NCBI GenBank assembly: GCA_023146675.1
Contig: JAGLBQ010000026.1
Coordinates: 1 to 14,348, forward strand
Source of the DNA: Cocleimonas sp.
GTDB lineage: Bacteria > Pseudomonadota > Gammaproteobacteria > Thiotrichales > Thiotrichaceae
Direction of reading: 5' to 3'
Length of the DNA: 14,348 nucleotides
The notes under the pieces were generated by a model. It worked only from the letters and a program-made list of their open reading frames with translations, made no database searches and was not told the DNA's origin. The position numbers were made by a program, and so were the translations under genes. Every line of letters begins with the position of its first letter. The stretch's first letter is position 1. This document shows, piece after piece, positions 1-7,428 of this stretch.

Positions 1-1
1 T

Positions 2-976
2 ATCACGGATGATAGCGATATTGCTCAGAAACTTTATATTGGAAAGGATGTTTCTTCGGTGCTTAGTTTGGAAGCATTTTGGGCTGACTTTGGTGATGCA
101 AAATTAACCAGTAATACGAATAAAAAAGGTGCTGTAAACTATAAAGCGATTGGAGCTAATGTTGTCTATAAAGCACCTTTTAATATTGCAGGCTTGCGTC
201 CTATTGGCAAATTAGGTGTCGCCAGATTTAATAATAGTGATAAAGGCGATGTTAGTAGTACCCAGAAACATATGCTCACTATCTTTGGCGCTGTAGGTGC
301 TGAGTATAACCTTTCAGATAAGCTAAAACTACGCGCTGAATATGAATATTATGACAAAGATATTAATCAGTTTAATATTGGTGTTAACTGGAGTCCGCAA
401 TCTCGTGGTCACTCCTTTATTGCTAAACAACAAGAACCTATTCCAGTGCCTCAAAAGCCCAGAATAGTGTATGTGCCACAACCCGCTCCAAAACCTATTA
501 TTATCGAAAAACCTGTGATTATTGAGAAAGAAATAATCATACACAAACCTGCTCCAAAGCCTATTATAATTCATAAGCCTGCACCAAAGCCACAATATAG
601 AGTGGTTCATAAGACACTCTCTGGTGGCTCTCATTTTGCATCTGGTAGTGCAAAGTTAACCTTTGACGGTAAAGATGCGCTTAATGCACTTGCGCAGGAC
701 ATACATAATCGAAAATTATCACTAAAATCAATTCAAATTATAGGGCATACGGATAGTGTCGGTTCAGAGCAATCTAATCGTGTGCTATCATTTAACCGTG
801 CTAATACCGTTGCTAATTACCTTGCCACCCGAGGTGTAAATCGTAGTATTATTCGTACTCAGGGAAAGGGTGAGTCAGAACCTATTGCAAATAATAAGAC
901 AGCTCAAGGTCGTGCTCAAAATCGTCGAGTAGAAATTGCTATAAAAGGATCGTCTAGGCAAATGATTAGACGTTAA
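2..976 (+). CDS. OmpA-like outer membrane protein, 5' partial
   Basis: The reading frame is open to the left edge, so the true start and signal peptide lie outside; a GTG at 59 is internal to the barrel. The visible part is 324 residues. The first ~135 look like amphipathic strands of an 8-stranded OmpA-type barrel, with alternating polar and hydrophobic residues such as LKLRAEYEYYD and NQFNIGVNW. A Pro/Lys/Ile-rich linker follows (about nt 440-600), then a C-terminal OmpA/Pal-type peptidoglycan-binding domain (about nt 615-945) with the hallmark motifs GHTDSVG, NRANTVANYL and AQNRRVEI. The Asp of TDSVG and the first Arg of NRRVE are the family's diaminopimelate-binding residues. The expected role is to anchor the outer membrane to the cell wall and perhaps form a small pore. 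It converges with the AmpD fusion gene, leaving a 17-base gap. The product class is secure; whether it is the main OmpA or a paralogue cannot be told. Confidence 0.9.
   Translation: MTDDSDIAQKLYIGKDVSSVLSLEAFWADFGDAKLTSNTNKKGAVNYKAIGANVVYKAPFNIAGLRPIGKLGVARFNNSDKGDVSSTQKHMLTIFGAVGAEYNLSDKLKLRAEYEYYDKDINQFNIGVNWSPQSRGHSFIAKQQEPIPVPQKPRIVYVPQPAPKPIIIEKPVIIEKEIIIHKPAPKPIIIHKPAPKPQYRVVHKTLSGGSHFASGSAKLTFDGKDALNALAQDIHNRKLSLKSIQIIGHTDSVGSEQSNRVLSFNRANTVANYLATRGVNRSIIRTQGKGESEPIANNKTAQGRAQNRRVEIAIKGSSRQMIRR
460..600 (+). repeat. Pro/Lys/Ile-rich repeated linker inside the OmpA-like gene
   Basis: The hinge between barrel and peptidoglycan-binding domain contains near-repeated units: PAPKPIIIEKP, PVIIEKEIIIHK, PAPKPIIIHK and PAPKPQ. 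The DNA units are similar but not identical, because synonymous codons differ (for example gctccaaaacctattatt against gctccaaagcctattata). This suggests an old duplication kept by selection rather than a fresh tandem repeat. Proline-rich hinges are normal in OmpA proteins; the strict PKPIII(E/H)KP periodicity is the unusual part. It could form a stiff extended spacer across the periplasm. Confidence 0.7.
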
Positions 977-993
977 ATCAGCCTATGGCTATC

Positions 994-2196
994 TTAGCGA
1001 AATAAAATCCGCAATCCTTTTTTATCGTTGATAATACGAAGCATTCCAGCAAAAGGAAGGTCAATTAACTGCTGACTGGCAAGTGAGCTAGATAGAATGG
1101 TTGAGATAATTGCACGTGTTACGGCTAGGTGAGCGATTAATAAAACGTGCTGTCCTTGGTAGTTTAGTAATAAGCACTCTAGCGCATGGCTAATTTTATT
1201 TGTAAATTCATGCAGCGGTTCTGCGTCCTCAGGACGGCAGTTCACAGGGTCAGCAAAAAAAGCCCAATATCCATCATAATCACTCGCCTCAATCTCATCA
1301 GGTGTACGACCTTCCCAGCGACCATAACTAGCTTCTCTGAAATCTTGTTGAATGTCTAATGGTAGCAGATGTTGATCACTTAACGCTTTTGCAAACTGGC
1401 AACAGCGCAACATCGGTGAGCTAATAATACCTTGCCAAGGTGGTTTTTTTTCTGTGGAATAATGTGCCGCAATACTTTTTTGCATTTGTTGCCATCCTTT
1501 GTCACTTAAAGGGTGGTCTGTGCCACTGCCACGATACATTCTTCCACCCTCAGGTTCACCATGACGAAGCAAATCAATAATGGTTGTTTTTTCAGTTGGA
1601 TTTGTTGCCGTTAGATCGGCATTAGCAGGCAAGTCTTGATCCAAAGCAGTGGATAGTCGCTGCCAATCAAAGAATGCGCCAGGGTCTGTTTTGCGATCAG
1701 GCGCAATATGTTGATGCCCTGTTATATTTCCTTTTTTTAGACTGGGATAGTGTTGCTGTAGTTGTTTAATTGTTGTTTCAAGCTGTTGGTATTGAATATC
1801 AGTAAACGCTTGATGATCCGTTCCCTCCAATTCAATCCCTATTGAGAAATCATTGCAAACCTCTCTATTTTGAAATTGTGATATTCCCGCATGCCATGCA
1901 CGTTTATGAAAGGGAACATATTGAACAATCTCACCATCGCGACGAATTAGTAAATGACTAGAAACACGCAAGGTATAAATGTCAGAAAAAGAAGGATGAG
2001 CATCTTTTGGCAGTTGATTCGTAAATAGTTTATCAATCCAGTCATCACCAAACTTGCCAGGAGGAAGACTAATATTGTGAATAATGATTAGGCTAATATC
2101 ATGGTCACAAGAACGGCTGTCACAGTTTGGAGAGGGGAGCTGTCGCGCATTTTCTAATAATCCAGATTTATCAGTGATGGTTGGTTTCTTTTGCAT
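994..2196 (-). CDS. ampD: AmpD 1,6-anhydro-MurNAc-L-alanine amidase fused to a histidine phosphatase domain
   Basis: One 400-residue frame holds two enzymes. Residues ~12-182 match AmpD closely: IIIHNISLPPG, LIRRDGEIVQYVPF, RAWHAG, CNDFSIGIELEGTD and APDRKTDPG. The expected zinc ligands are H40, H161 and D171, with E122 as the catalytic acid. AmpD is a cytoplasmic enzyme that removes the peptide from anhydro-muropeptides during cell-wall recycling, which in many species also controls beta-lactamase induction. Residues ~205-400 are a histidine phosphatase (phosphoglycerate mutase/CobC type): RHGE at 211-214, SSPMLR with R264, E288, YGRWEG, and a second histidine H356 in LIAHLA, where HGG is more usual. 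All core catalytic residues are present. E. coli AmpD is only about 183 residues, so the second half is an addition. The start is ATG with a weak ribosome site; no signal peptide is seen. The phosphatase substrate is unknown. It lies divergent from pcnB. Confidence 0.93.
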   Translation of the reverse strand: MQKKPTITDKSGLLENARQLPSPNCDSRSCDHDISLIIIHNISLPPGKFGDDWIDKLFTNQLPKDAHPSFSDIYTLRVSSHLLIRRDGEIVQYVPFHKRAWHAGISQFQNREVCNDFSIGIELEGTDHQAFTDIQYQQLETTIKQLQQHYPSLKKGNITGHQHIAPDRKTDPGAFFDWQRLSTALDQDLPANADLTATNPTEKTTIIDLLRHGEPEGGRMYRGSGTDHPLSDKGWQQMQKSIAAHYSTEKKPPWQGIISSPMLRCCQFAKALSDQHLLPLDIQQDFREASYGRWEGRTPDEIEASDYDGYWAFFADPVNCRPEDAEPLHEFTNKISHALECLLLNYQGQHVLLIAHLAVTRAIISTILSSSLASQQLIDLPFAGMLRIINDKKGLRILFR

Positions 2197-2270
2197 ATTG
2201 CTTTAGTGTCTCTATTTTGCCACATGTTTTCTATCACATAGCTGATTTTCATGTTAAAATGGTTAAATTC

Positions 2271-2276
2271 TATTAT
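2271..2276 (+). promoter_or_regulatory. pcnB: Possible -10 element for the pcnB block
   Basis: TATTAT matches the sigma-70 -10 consensus at five of six bases and lies 89 bases before the pcnB ATG in the divergent gap. The hexamer 17 bases upstream (TTCATG, 2248-2253) is a poor -35 match, so this is only a candidate. Overlapping TATATT at 2274-2279 would serve almost as well. Confidence 0.3.
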
Positions 2277-2300
2277 ATTTTCGTATTAGGTGTTTAATCA

Positions 2301-2363
2301 ATGGAGTTGTTTTTAAAACGGAGTTTTTATCTGCTAATTTTAGTCTGCAAGGTTGTTGAATGA
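2301..2363 (+). CDS. Possible 20-codon leader ORF overlapping the pcnB start
   Basis: An ATG at 2301 opens a 20-codon frame encoding MELFLKRSFYLLILVCKVVE, with TGA at 2361-2363 overlapping the pcnB ATG (2360-2362) as ATGA. A good Shine-Dalgarno-like AGGTG (2288-2292) sits 8 bases before it. The peptide is short, basic at the front and hydrophobic in the middle. The overlap suggests translational coupling, which would set how much poly(A) polymerase is made; E. coli pcnB is known to be limited at translation initiation. I know of no named family for this peptide. Chance is a real alternative at this length. Confidence 0.35.
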   Translation: MELFLKRSFYLLILVCKVVE

Positions 2364-3634
2364 AGGATGCAGTGCGTATTCCTTTCTCTGAGCATGGCAT
2401 CAATGAAAGGCAGATTTGCAAAAAAGCCAGAACAATTTTAACCGCCCTAACTCAAGCAGGTTATGAAGCCTATTTGGTTGGCGGTGCTGTACGTGATTTA
2501 TTACTAGGTAAGCAGCCGAAAGATTTTGATATAGCAACCAGTGCTCATCCAGAGCAAATCAGAAAAGTACTTCCTTCTACCCGCATAATAGGGCGGCGTT
2601 TTCGGCTTGCTCATGTTCATTTTGGGCGAGAGTACCTTGAAGTTGCAACTTTTCGCGCGCCACATGATGAGTCTGATAAAGGTCAGGTCAGTCATGATGG
2701 GCGTATTATCCATGATAATGTGTATGGAACCGTTGCAGAAGATGCGGTACGGCGTGATTTTACTATTAATGCATTATTTTATGAATTAGGTACAGGCGAT
2801 GTACTCGATTTTGTTGATGGTATGGGAGATATTAAGCGACAGCAGTTACGCTTAATTGGTGATCCTGAGATGCGCTATCGGGAGGATCCTGTCAGAATGT
2901 TGCGTGCAATTCGTTTTATGGCAAAGCTTGATTTTACGCTAGAGCCTGAAACCAAAGCACCCATCTGTGAGCTATCAAGTCTCCTCTCAACCATCGCACC
3001 TGCACGGTTATTTGATGAAACGTTAAAGCTCTTTCATAGTGGTAAGGCAGTCATAACGCTGGATTTATTGCGTGAATATGCGTTGTTTGCTAATTTATTT
3101 CCGCTTGCAGAGCAAAGTTTAGAAGAGGATGATACGGGTCTATTCTTTAATTTAGTGATGGCGGCATTGACTAATACCGATAAGCGCATTCGTGCAGGAA
3201 AGCCCGTTACACCGGCCTTCTTATTTGCAGTGATGTTATGGCATCAGGTGCAAAAGGGTGCAGAAATGTACCGTGAGTCAGGAAATCCTGATTTGCAGTC
3301 CATGCACATGGCGGCATCTGAAGTATTAGGTCATCAGGTTAAAAGTACCGCTGTGCCTCGCAGATTTAGCAATGTAACCCGTGAAATATGGACGATGCAG
3401 GGGCGTTTTCAATTTAAAGCGTGTCGTCGTGCGCTTAGTTTTATTGATAATAAACGCTTTCGTGCCGCCTATGATTTTATGTGCTTGCGTGCAACCTCAG
3501 GCGAGCCATTTGAGGAGGATTGTGAATGGTGGACAATTTTTCAGGAGCTTGGCTCAGAAGATCAATTGGCAATGTGCAATGCTGCAGGTTCTCCAAAACG
3601 CAGACGATCTGGTCGGCGTAGACGGCGGAAATAG
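2360..3634 (+). CDS. pcnB: Poly(A) polymerase I
   Basis: This cytoplasmic enzyme adds 3' poly(A) tails to RNA and so promotes decay by exonucleases. The 424-residue product aligns by eye with E. coli PcnB. The nucleotidyltransferase core has YLVGGAVRDLLLG (38-50), the metal-binding pair in KDFDIAT (D55, D57), IIGRRFRLAHVHFG (76-89), RRDFTINALFYEL (131-143) and RYREDPVRMLRAIRF (172-186). The C-terminus ends in a strongly basic Arg/Lys tail (411-424), as in PcnB, where the basic tail contacts RNA; CCA-adding enzymes lack such a tail. The ATG is the first possible start, since an in-frame TGA sits directly before it (2357-2359), and AAGG at 2349-2352 is a suitable ribosome site. It is the first gene of the pcnB-folK-panBC block. 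It ends with TAG in the same frame as folK. Confidence 0.95.
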   Translation: MKDAVRIPFSEHGINERQICKKARTILTALTQAGYEAYLVGGAVRDLLLGKQPKDFDIATSAHPEQIRKVLPSTRIIGRRFRLAHVHFGREYLEVATFRAPHDESDKGQVSHDGRIIHDNVYGTVAEDAVRRDFTINALFYELGTGDVLDFVDGMGDIKRQQLRLIGDPEMRYREDPVRMLRAIRFMAKLDFTLEPETKAPICELSSLLSTIAPARLFDETLKLFHSGKAVITLDLLREYALFANLFPLAEQSLEEDDTGLFFNLVMAALTNTDKRIRAGKPVTPAFLFAVMLWHQVQKGAEMYRESGNPDLQSMHMAASEVLGHQVKSTAVPRRFSNVTREIWTMQGRFQFKACRRALSFIDNKRFRAAYDFMCLRATSGEPFEEDCEWWTIFQELGSEDQLAMCNAAGSPKRRRSGRRRRRK

Positions 3635-3641
3635 AGTCGCT

Positions 3642-3668
3642 ATGAAGTACACGAGGTACATAGAATAA
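3642..3668 (+). other. Eight-codon ATG ORF ending on the proposed folK AUA start
   Basis: ATG at 3642 opens the frame MKYTRYIE, with TAA at 3666-3668 overlapping the AUA (3665-3667) as ATAA. A ribosome terminating here would be placed exactly at the proposed folK start, so re-initiation is one way the AUA could work. The ORF has no strong ribosome site of its own and may be chance. Confidence 0.25.
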
Positions 3669-4153
3669 AGCAGACAATATTTATTGGGCTTGGGAGTAAT
3701 CTAGGTGATTCAGTCGCCTATTTGGATAAAGCTGTGCGGGAATTAAAAGCGCATAAGCAAATTAATACACTAAAACTATCCCCCTATTATCAAAGCAAGC
3801 CTCATGGCCCTCAAGACCAGCCAGATTATATTAATGCAGTTGCCCAGTTTGAAACAGATCTGCAAGCGCATCATTTACTATCAACATTACAGCAAATAGA
3901 AAAAAACAATGAGAGAACTCGAGAGGGGAAGCGTTGGAGTGCGCGCACGCTAGACCTTGATTTATTACTTTATGGCAATATGATGATTGAGTCTGAAACG
4001 CTCATTGTTCCACATCCGTGGATGTGTGAGCGCTCGTTTGTATTATATCCTTTACAAGACTTATCACCTGATCTTGTGTTTCCCGATGGGCGAACATTGG
4101 AACAATGTATTTCCAAAGTCCCTGCTGATGAAGTTCAGTTAATTTCCCGCTAG
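3665..4153 (+). CDS. folK: 2-amino-4-hydroxy-6-hydroxymethyldihydropteridine pyrophosphokinase, probable AUA start
   Basis: FolK transfers pyrophosphate from ATP to hydroxymethyl-dihydropterin, just before the dihydropteroate synthase step of folate synthesis. Family motifs are IFIGLGSNLGD (5-15 from the AUA), SPYYQSKPHGPQDQPDYINAV (39-59), R90-W91 with RTLDLDLLLYG (94-104; D97 and D99 are the metal ligands) and IVPHPWMCERSFVLYPL. The first standard start in frame, TTG at 3722, falls after the essential GLGSN strand and would give a truncated 143-residue protein. Between the pcnB TAG (3632-3634) and the GLGSN codons there is no ATG, GTG or TTG in frame. AUA at 3665 has GAGG (3653-3656) 8 bases before it and gives 162 residues, close to the E. 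coli length of 159. Other near-cognate options are AUA 3677 and AUU 3683. Family certain; start uncertain. Confidence 0.9.
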   Translation: MKQTIFIGLGSNLGDSVAYLDKAVRELKAHKQINTLKLSPYYQSKPHGPQDQPDYINAVAQFETDLQAHHLLSTLQQIEKNNERTREGKRWSARTLDLDLLLYGNMMIESETLIVPHPWMCERSFVLYPLQDLSPDLVFPDGRTLEQCISKVPADEVQLISR

Positions 4154-4164
4154 GAGAGTCATAA

Positions 4165-4962
4165 ATGGCAACAATAACCGTAAAAAAACTGCTAAAAATG
4201 AAGCAAGAGGGTGATAAAATAACCATGCTAACAGCTTATGATGCCAGTTTTGCACGGCTTTTAGATCAGCAATCTGTTGATGTTATTTTGGTAGGTGATT
4301 CGTTAGGGATGGTGATGCAAGGGCATGACTCAACGGTTCCTGTGACAATGGATGATATGGTGTATCACACCAAAATAGTGTCGCCAATGTGTCAATATTC
4401 TTTGCTATTGGGTGATTTGCCCTTTATGAGTTGCACCTCTCCTAAGCAAGCAATAAAAAATGCGACACGCCTAATGCAGGAAGGTGGTGCACATATGGTA
4501 AAAATGGAAGGCGGTGAGGCACAAATTGAAAATATAGCTCAATTAACGCGTCATGGGGTGCCTGTGTGTGCGCATTTAGGCTTGCAGCCACAGTCGGTGC
4601 ATAAACTAGGTGGTTATTTTGTACAGGGCAGGAATCAAAAAGTGGCTGATAAAATCCTCAATGATGCACTTTTATTGCAAGACGCAGGTGCAGATATGGT
4701 ATTGATGGAATGTGTACCTGTATCGTTAGCCAGAAAAGTGACGCAGGCATTAGACGTTCCAACCATTGGTATCGGTGCAGGGCGTGATTGTGATGGTCAG
4801 GTATTGGTATTGCAAGATATGTTGGGTATTTCTGCAAAAGCACCTAGTTTTTCACAAGATTTTTTAACAGGTCAATCAAATGGCATTGCAGGTGCGGTTG
4901 CTAATTTTATTAGCAGTGTTAAAGCTCAAACCTTTCCATCTGATGCACAGTGCTTTATCTAA
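4165..4962 (+). CDS. panB: 3-methyl-2-oxobutanoate hydroxymethyltransferase (ketopantoate hydroxymethyltransferase)
   Basis: PanB adds a hydroxymethyl group from 5,10-methylene-tetrahydrofolate to 2-oxoisovalerate, giving ketopantoate, the first committed step to pantothenate and CoA. The 265-residue length matches E. coli (264). Motifs include TAYDASFA (23-30), VGDSLGMVMQGHDSTVPVT (43-61), LLGDLPF (81-87), AHMVKMEGG (109-117), HLGLQPQSVHKLGGY (137-151), MECVP (181-185) and IGIGAGRDCDGQVLV. The expected metal ligands are D45 and D84, with E182 as the catalytic acid. A strong AGGAG (4152-4156) lies 8 bases before the ATG and overlaps the folK stop. The stop TAA is followed at once by the panC ATG, so the two are almost certainly co-translated. 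PanB uses a folate cofactor, and FolK from the same block helps make folate. Confidence 0.97.
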   Translation: MATITVKKLLKMKQEGDKITMLTAYDASFARLLDQQSVDVILVGDSLGMVMQGHDSTVPVTMDDMVYHTKIVSPMCQYSLLLGDLPFMSCTSPKQAIKNATRLMQEGGAHMVKMEGGEAQIENIAQLTRHGVPVCAHLGLQPQSVHKLGGYFVQGRNQKVADKILNDALLLQDAGADMVLMECVPVSLARKVTQALDVPTIGIGAGRDCDGQVLVLQDMLGISAKAPSFSQDFLTGQSNGIAGAVANFISSVKAQTFPSDAQCFI

Positions 4963-5811
4963 ATGATTCATCATTCTAAGATCGCATCGCTAAGAATGCA
5001 GGTTAAACAGTGGAGGCAAGAAGGGCAAACGATAGCCTTTGTGCCAACGATGGGGAATCTTCACGCAGGTCATATTGAACTGGTGTCTGAGGCTAGGAAG
5101 CGGGCAGATAGAGTCCTTGTATCCATTTTTGTTAATCCTATTCAGTTTGATAAGAAAGCCGATTTAGATGCCTACCCACAAACATTGGATAATGATAAAA
5201 AAAAGTTGGCGTTGGTCGGTTGTGATTTGGTTTTTACGCCCTCTGTTGATGCTATATATCCTGAAGGTGAGGCAACTACACGCATTGAGGTGCCTATTCT
5301 TGGTGAGATGCTGGAAGGAAAGTCGCGTGTTGGGCATTTTTCAGGGGTCTCTACCATTGTTAATAAGCTATTTAATATGGTGATGCCTGATATTGCAATT
5401 TTTGGACAGAAAGACTTTCAACAATTAATGCTGGTAAAAACAATGGTAGCTGATCTTAATATGCCCATTGAGATTATTGGTATTCCTACTGTTAGGGAGT
5501 CAGATGGTTTGGCGATGAGTTCGCGTAATGGATATTTGACAAAGGATGAGCGTAGCATAGCTGCATTGTTCCAGAAACAATTACAGTTCATTGTGAGTGC
5601 GATTAAAGGTGGTAATAGGGATTTTTTAGCTCTGCAATCTAAAGTAGCAATCAAATTAAATAAAGCAGGATTTAAGTCAGATTATATTGAGGTGCGGCGT
5701 GTAAAAGACCTGCAAATAGCCTCAGTAGAAGATACTGATTTAGTGCTATTAGGTGCGGTATGGCTGGGGAAAGCGCGCTTGTTAGATAACATTAGTTTTG
5801 CTGTGCATTAG
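4963..5811 (+). CDS. panC: Pantothenate synthetase (pantoate-beta-alanine ligase)
   Basis: PanC joins pantoate and beta-alanine using ATP through a pantoyl-adenylate, making pantothenate. The 282-residue product has the adenylating-enzyme HxGH motif at 34-37 within FVPTMGNLHAGH, NPIQF (58-62), GKSRVGHFSGVSTIVNKLFN (119-138), FGQKDFQQ (147-154) and the KMSKS-like AMSSRN (184-189). All are standard for the family, and the length is normal (E. coli 283). Its ATG abuts the panB stop without a spacer; no separate ribosome site is evident, so translation is probably coupled. It is the last rightward gene of the block and converges on the endopeptidase gene 30 bases later. Neither panD (beta-alanine supply) nor panE is in the window. 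Confidence 0.97.
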   Translation: MIHHSKIASLRMQVKQWRQEGQTIAFVPTMGNLHAGHIELVSEARKRADRVLVSIFVNPIQFDKKADLDAYPQTLDNDKKKLALVGCDLVFTPSVDAIYPEGEATTRIEVPILGEMLEGKSRVGHFSGVSTIVNKLFNMVMPDIAIFGQKDFQQLMLVKTMVADLNMPIEIIGIPTVRESDGLAMSSRNGYLTKDERSIAALFQKQLQFIVSAIKGGNRDFLALQSKVAIKLNKAGFKSDYIEVRRVKDLQIASVEDTDLVLLGAVWLGKARLLDNISFAVH

Positions 5812-5841
5812 CATTTATGTTGTGTGCTTTTCTAAATTTTG

Positions 5842-7428
5842 TTAACCGCCAGTACCACTATTGATATTAACATTAGACGTTGCAAAGCGATGCAAAACAT
5901 TAAGTTGCAATACTAAGTTGATTGCTTTTGTTCTAAAACTAGCAAGTTCTGTTGGTGTTAACGACATACTATTCGGTAATTTAACGGTCATAGGGTCAGC
6001 AGCAACGCCATGTTTACGAAATTCGTAATGACAATGAGGGCCCGTTGCTAAACCTGTTGACCCAACATAGCCAATAATATCACCTTGATAGACAGTTGCA
6101 CCTTGTTTAAGGTTTGTCTTAAACTTATTCATATGCCCGTAACGTGTCTCATATCCATCACGATGAGTGAGGGTGATTAAACGCCCGTATCCGCCCTTTC
6201 TTCCGATAAATTTAACGGTGCCATTACCTGTTGCCATAATAGGCGTGCCACGCCGTGCCGCAAAGTCTGTGCCTTTATGGGAGCGCATTTTATGTAATAC
6301 AGGATGGAAACGACCAGGATTAAAGTGTGATGAAACTCTGGCATGAGCAACGGGTGTGCGAATAAAAGCACGCTTCATCTCTCTGCCTTCAGGTGTAAAG
6401 AAGTCAGACTTTCCATCTTTTCGGGTAAATCTTACAGTGCGGAATTGTCGGTCTTTATTGATAAACTCAGCAGCCAATAGATTCTGGCTTCCAACTTTAT
6501 CACCATCATGAAAAACTTCTTCATAAACCAGTGTTACTCTGTCGCCAACACGAATATCATGCGTAAAGTCTATATCCCAGTCAAAAACCTTAATAATCTG
6601 TCTAATTGTATTCCCAGGAACACCTGCTTTTTTACCATCAAAGAATAGCCCATTTCTAATGACAAAAGATGATCTTGCTTGACGAATTTCAAATACTTTA
6701 CTAACCCAGCTCCCTTCCCATATCCCCTCAAAGCCATCGCTACTCGGTTTTATTATAAATGCTTTTTTATAGGAAGTAGCCAGTAGTAATTCAGTTAATT
6801 TGCCGTTAACAGAGCGCGCTCTAACAATATTGTCTCGTTTAAGGTCTTTTAACACCGTTTTTATTTTGTCATCACGTAATAGTGTTTCGATGGCATTATT
6901 TAGCCCTACTTTATGTAAAATATTGGCTGGATTATCGTATGATTTAACCGTGTATGATGTCCACTTGCTATCTGTATCGATAACTTGATGCCCAATATAG
7001 GTTTCAATTGCACGAGCAGGTAAGGATAGATTTTGAAATTCTGGATCAAGCTGGAATGTGACAGAAGATGCTACGTCGATTTCAGGAATTGTAATAAATT
7101 TTGGCTGTTCAGTTGTCGTCGCATCTATTGCAATAGCAAAATTTGTTGGCTCAACAGTATTGCGTAATGTTATCGAGGATTGAAAAGGGATATTACCTAA
7201 TGTTGCGAAACAGGCGGTAATAATTACTCCTCTTGTGATCCAAGAAGGAGAAGGTATAGATATATTAAATCGTTGTTTGTTATTATCAACCGCTTGTGAT
7301 TGTTTTCTTTTTTTAGTGCGAATAGGCGTACTATCCATTCTAATAGAAGACTGGATATCAAACTGTTCGATCACGTCATTCCAGCTTTTCTGTGTATCTA
7401 CCGACGCTTTATCCGTTCGTAAATTCAA
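5842..7428 (-). CDS. MepM-like M23 family peptidoglycan endopeptidase, membrane-anchored
   Basis: The 528-residue product has a cytoplasmic basic N-terminus, one membrane segment at ~64-80, a long periplasmic region and a C-terminal M23 (lysostaphin-type) zinc domain at ~360-480. Zinc and catalytic residues are visible: HKGTD (H384, D388), GHM (H432) and HCH (H465, H467). Residues ~157-250 resemble the LysM-like/OapA region of MepM (YebA) proteins, and ~255-355 the usual linker. Such enzymes cut peptide cross-links so that new murein can be inserted. The start appears to be TTG at 7428. No ATG, GTG or TTG lies in frame upstream before a stop at 7468-7470, and GGAG sits 7 bases before the TTG. 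The next ATG (residue 31) would also keep the membrane segment. E. coli MepM has 440 residues, so this copy has a longer N-terminal part. It converges on panC. Confidence 0.93.
   Translation of the reverse strand: MNLRTDKASVDTQKSWNDVIEQFDIQSSIRMDSTPIRTKKRKQSQAVDNNKQRFNISIPSPSWITRGVIITACFATLGNIPFQSSITLRNTVEPTNFAIAIDATTTEQPKFITIPEIDVASSVTFQLDPEFQNLSLPARAIETYIGHQVIDTDSKWTSYTVKSYDNPANILHKVGLNNAIETLLRDDKIKTVLKDLKRDNIVRARSVNGKLTELLLATSYKKAFIIKPSSDGFEGIWEGSWVSKVFEIRQARSSFVIRNGLFFDGKKAGVPGNTIRQIIKVFDWDIDFTHDIRVGDRVTLVYEEVFHDGDKVGSQNLLAAEFINKDRQFRTVRFTRKDGKSDFFTPEGREMKRAFIRTPVAHARVSSHFNPGRFHPVLHKMRSHKGTDFAARRGTPIMATGNGTVKFIGRKGGYGRLITLTHRDGYETRYGHMNKFKTNLKQGATVYQGDIIGYVGSTGLATGPHCHYEFRKHGVAADPMTVKLPNSMSLTPTELASFRTKAINLVLQLNVLHRFATSNVNINSGTGG

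Noticed and set aside
329..634. 101-codon minus-strand ORF inside the OmpA-like gene
   Set aside because: It is antisense to a well-supported gene, and its Trp/Tyr/Asn-rich composition is what the reverse of the Pro/Lys/Ile linker codons produces.
980..990. Small hairpin AGCC/GGCT between the convergent OmpA-like and AmpD-fusion genes
   Set aside because: The stem is only four bases and no U-run follows on either strand, so I do not call it a terminator.
2360..3634. tRNA CCA-adding enzyme instead of poly(A) polymerase
   Set aside because: The two share the nucleotidyltransferase core, but the strongly basic C-terminal tail, the RRFRLAHV segment and the folK-panB-panC context all fit PcnB.
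3381..3668. 95-codon plus-strand ORF overlapping the end of pcnB
   Set aside because: It is out of frame with the clear PcnB sequence over most of its length and its protein has no recognisable features. Only its last codons (ATG at 3642 to TAA at 3668) are kept as a possible re-initiation element.
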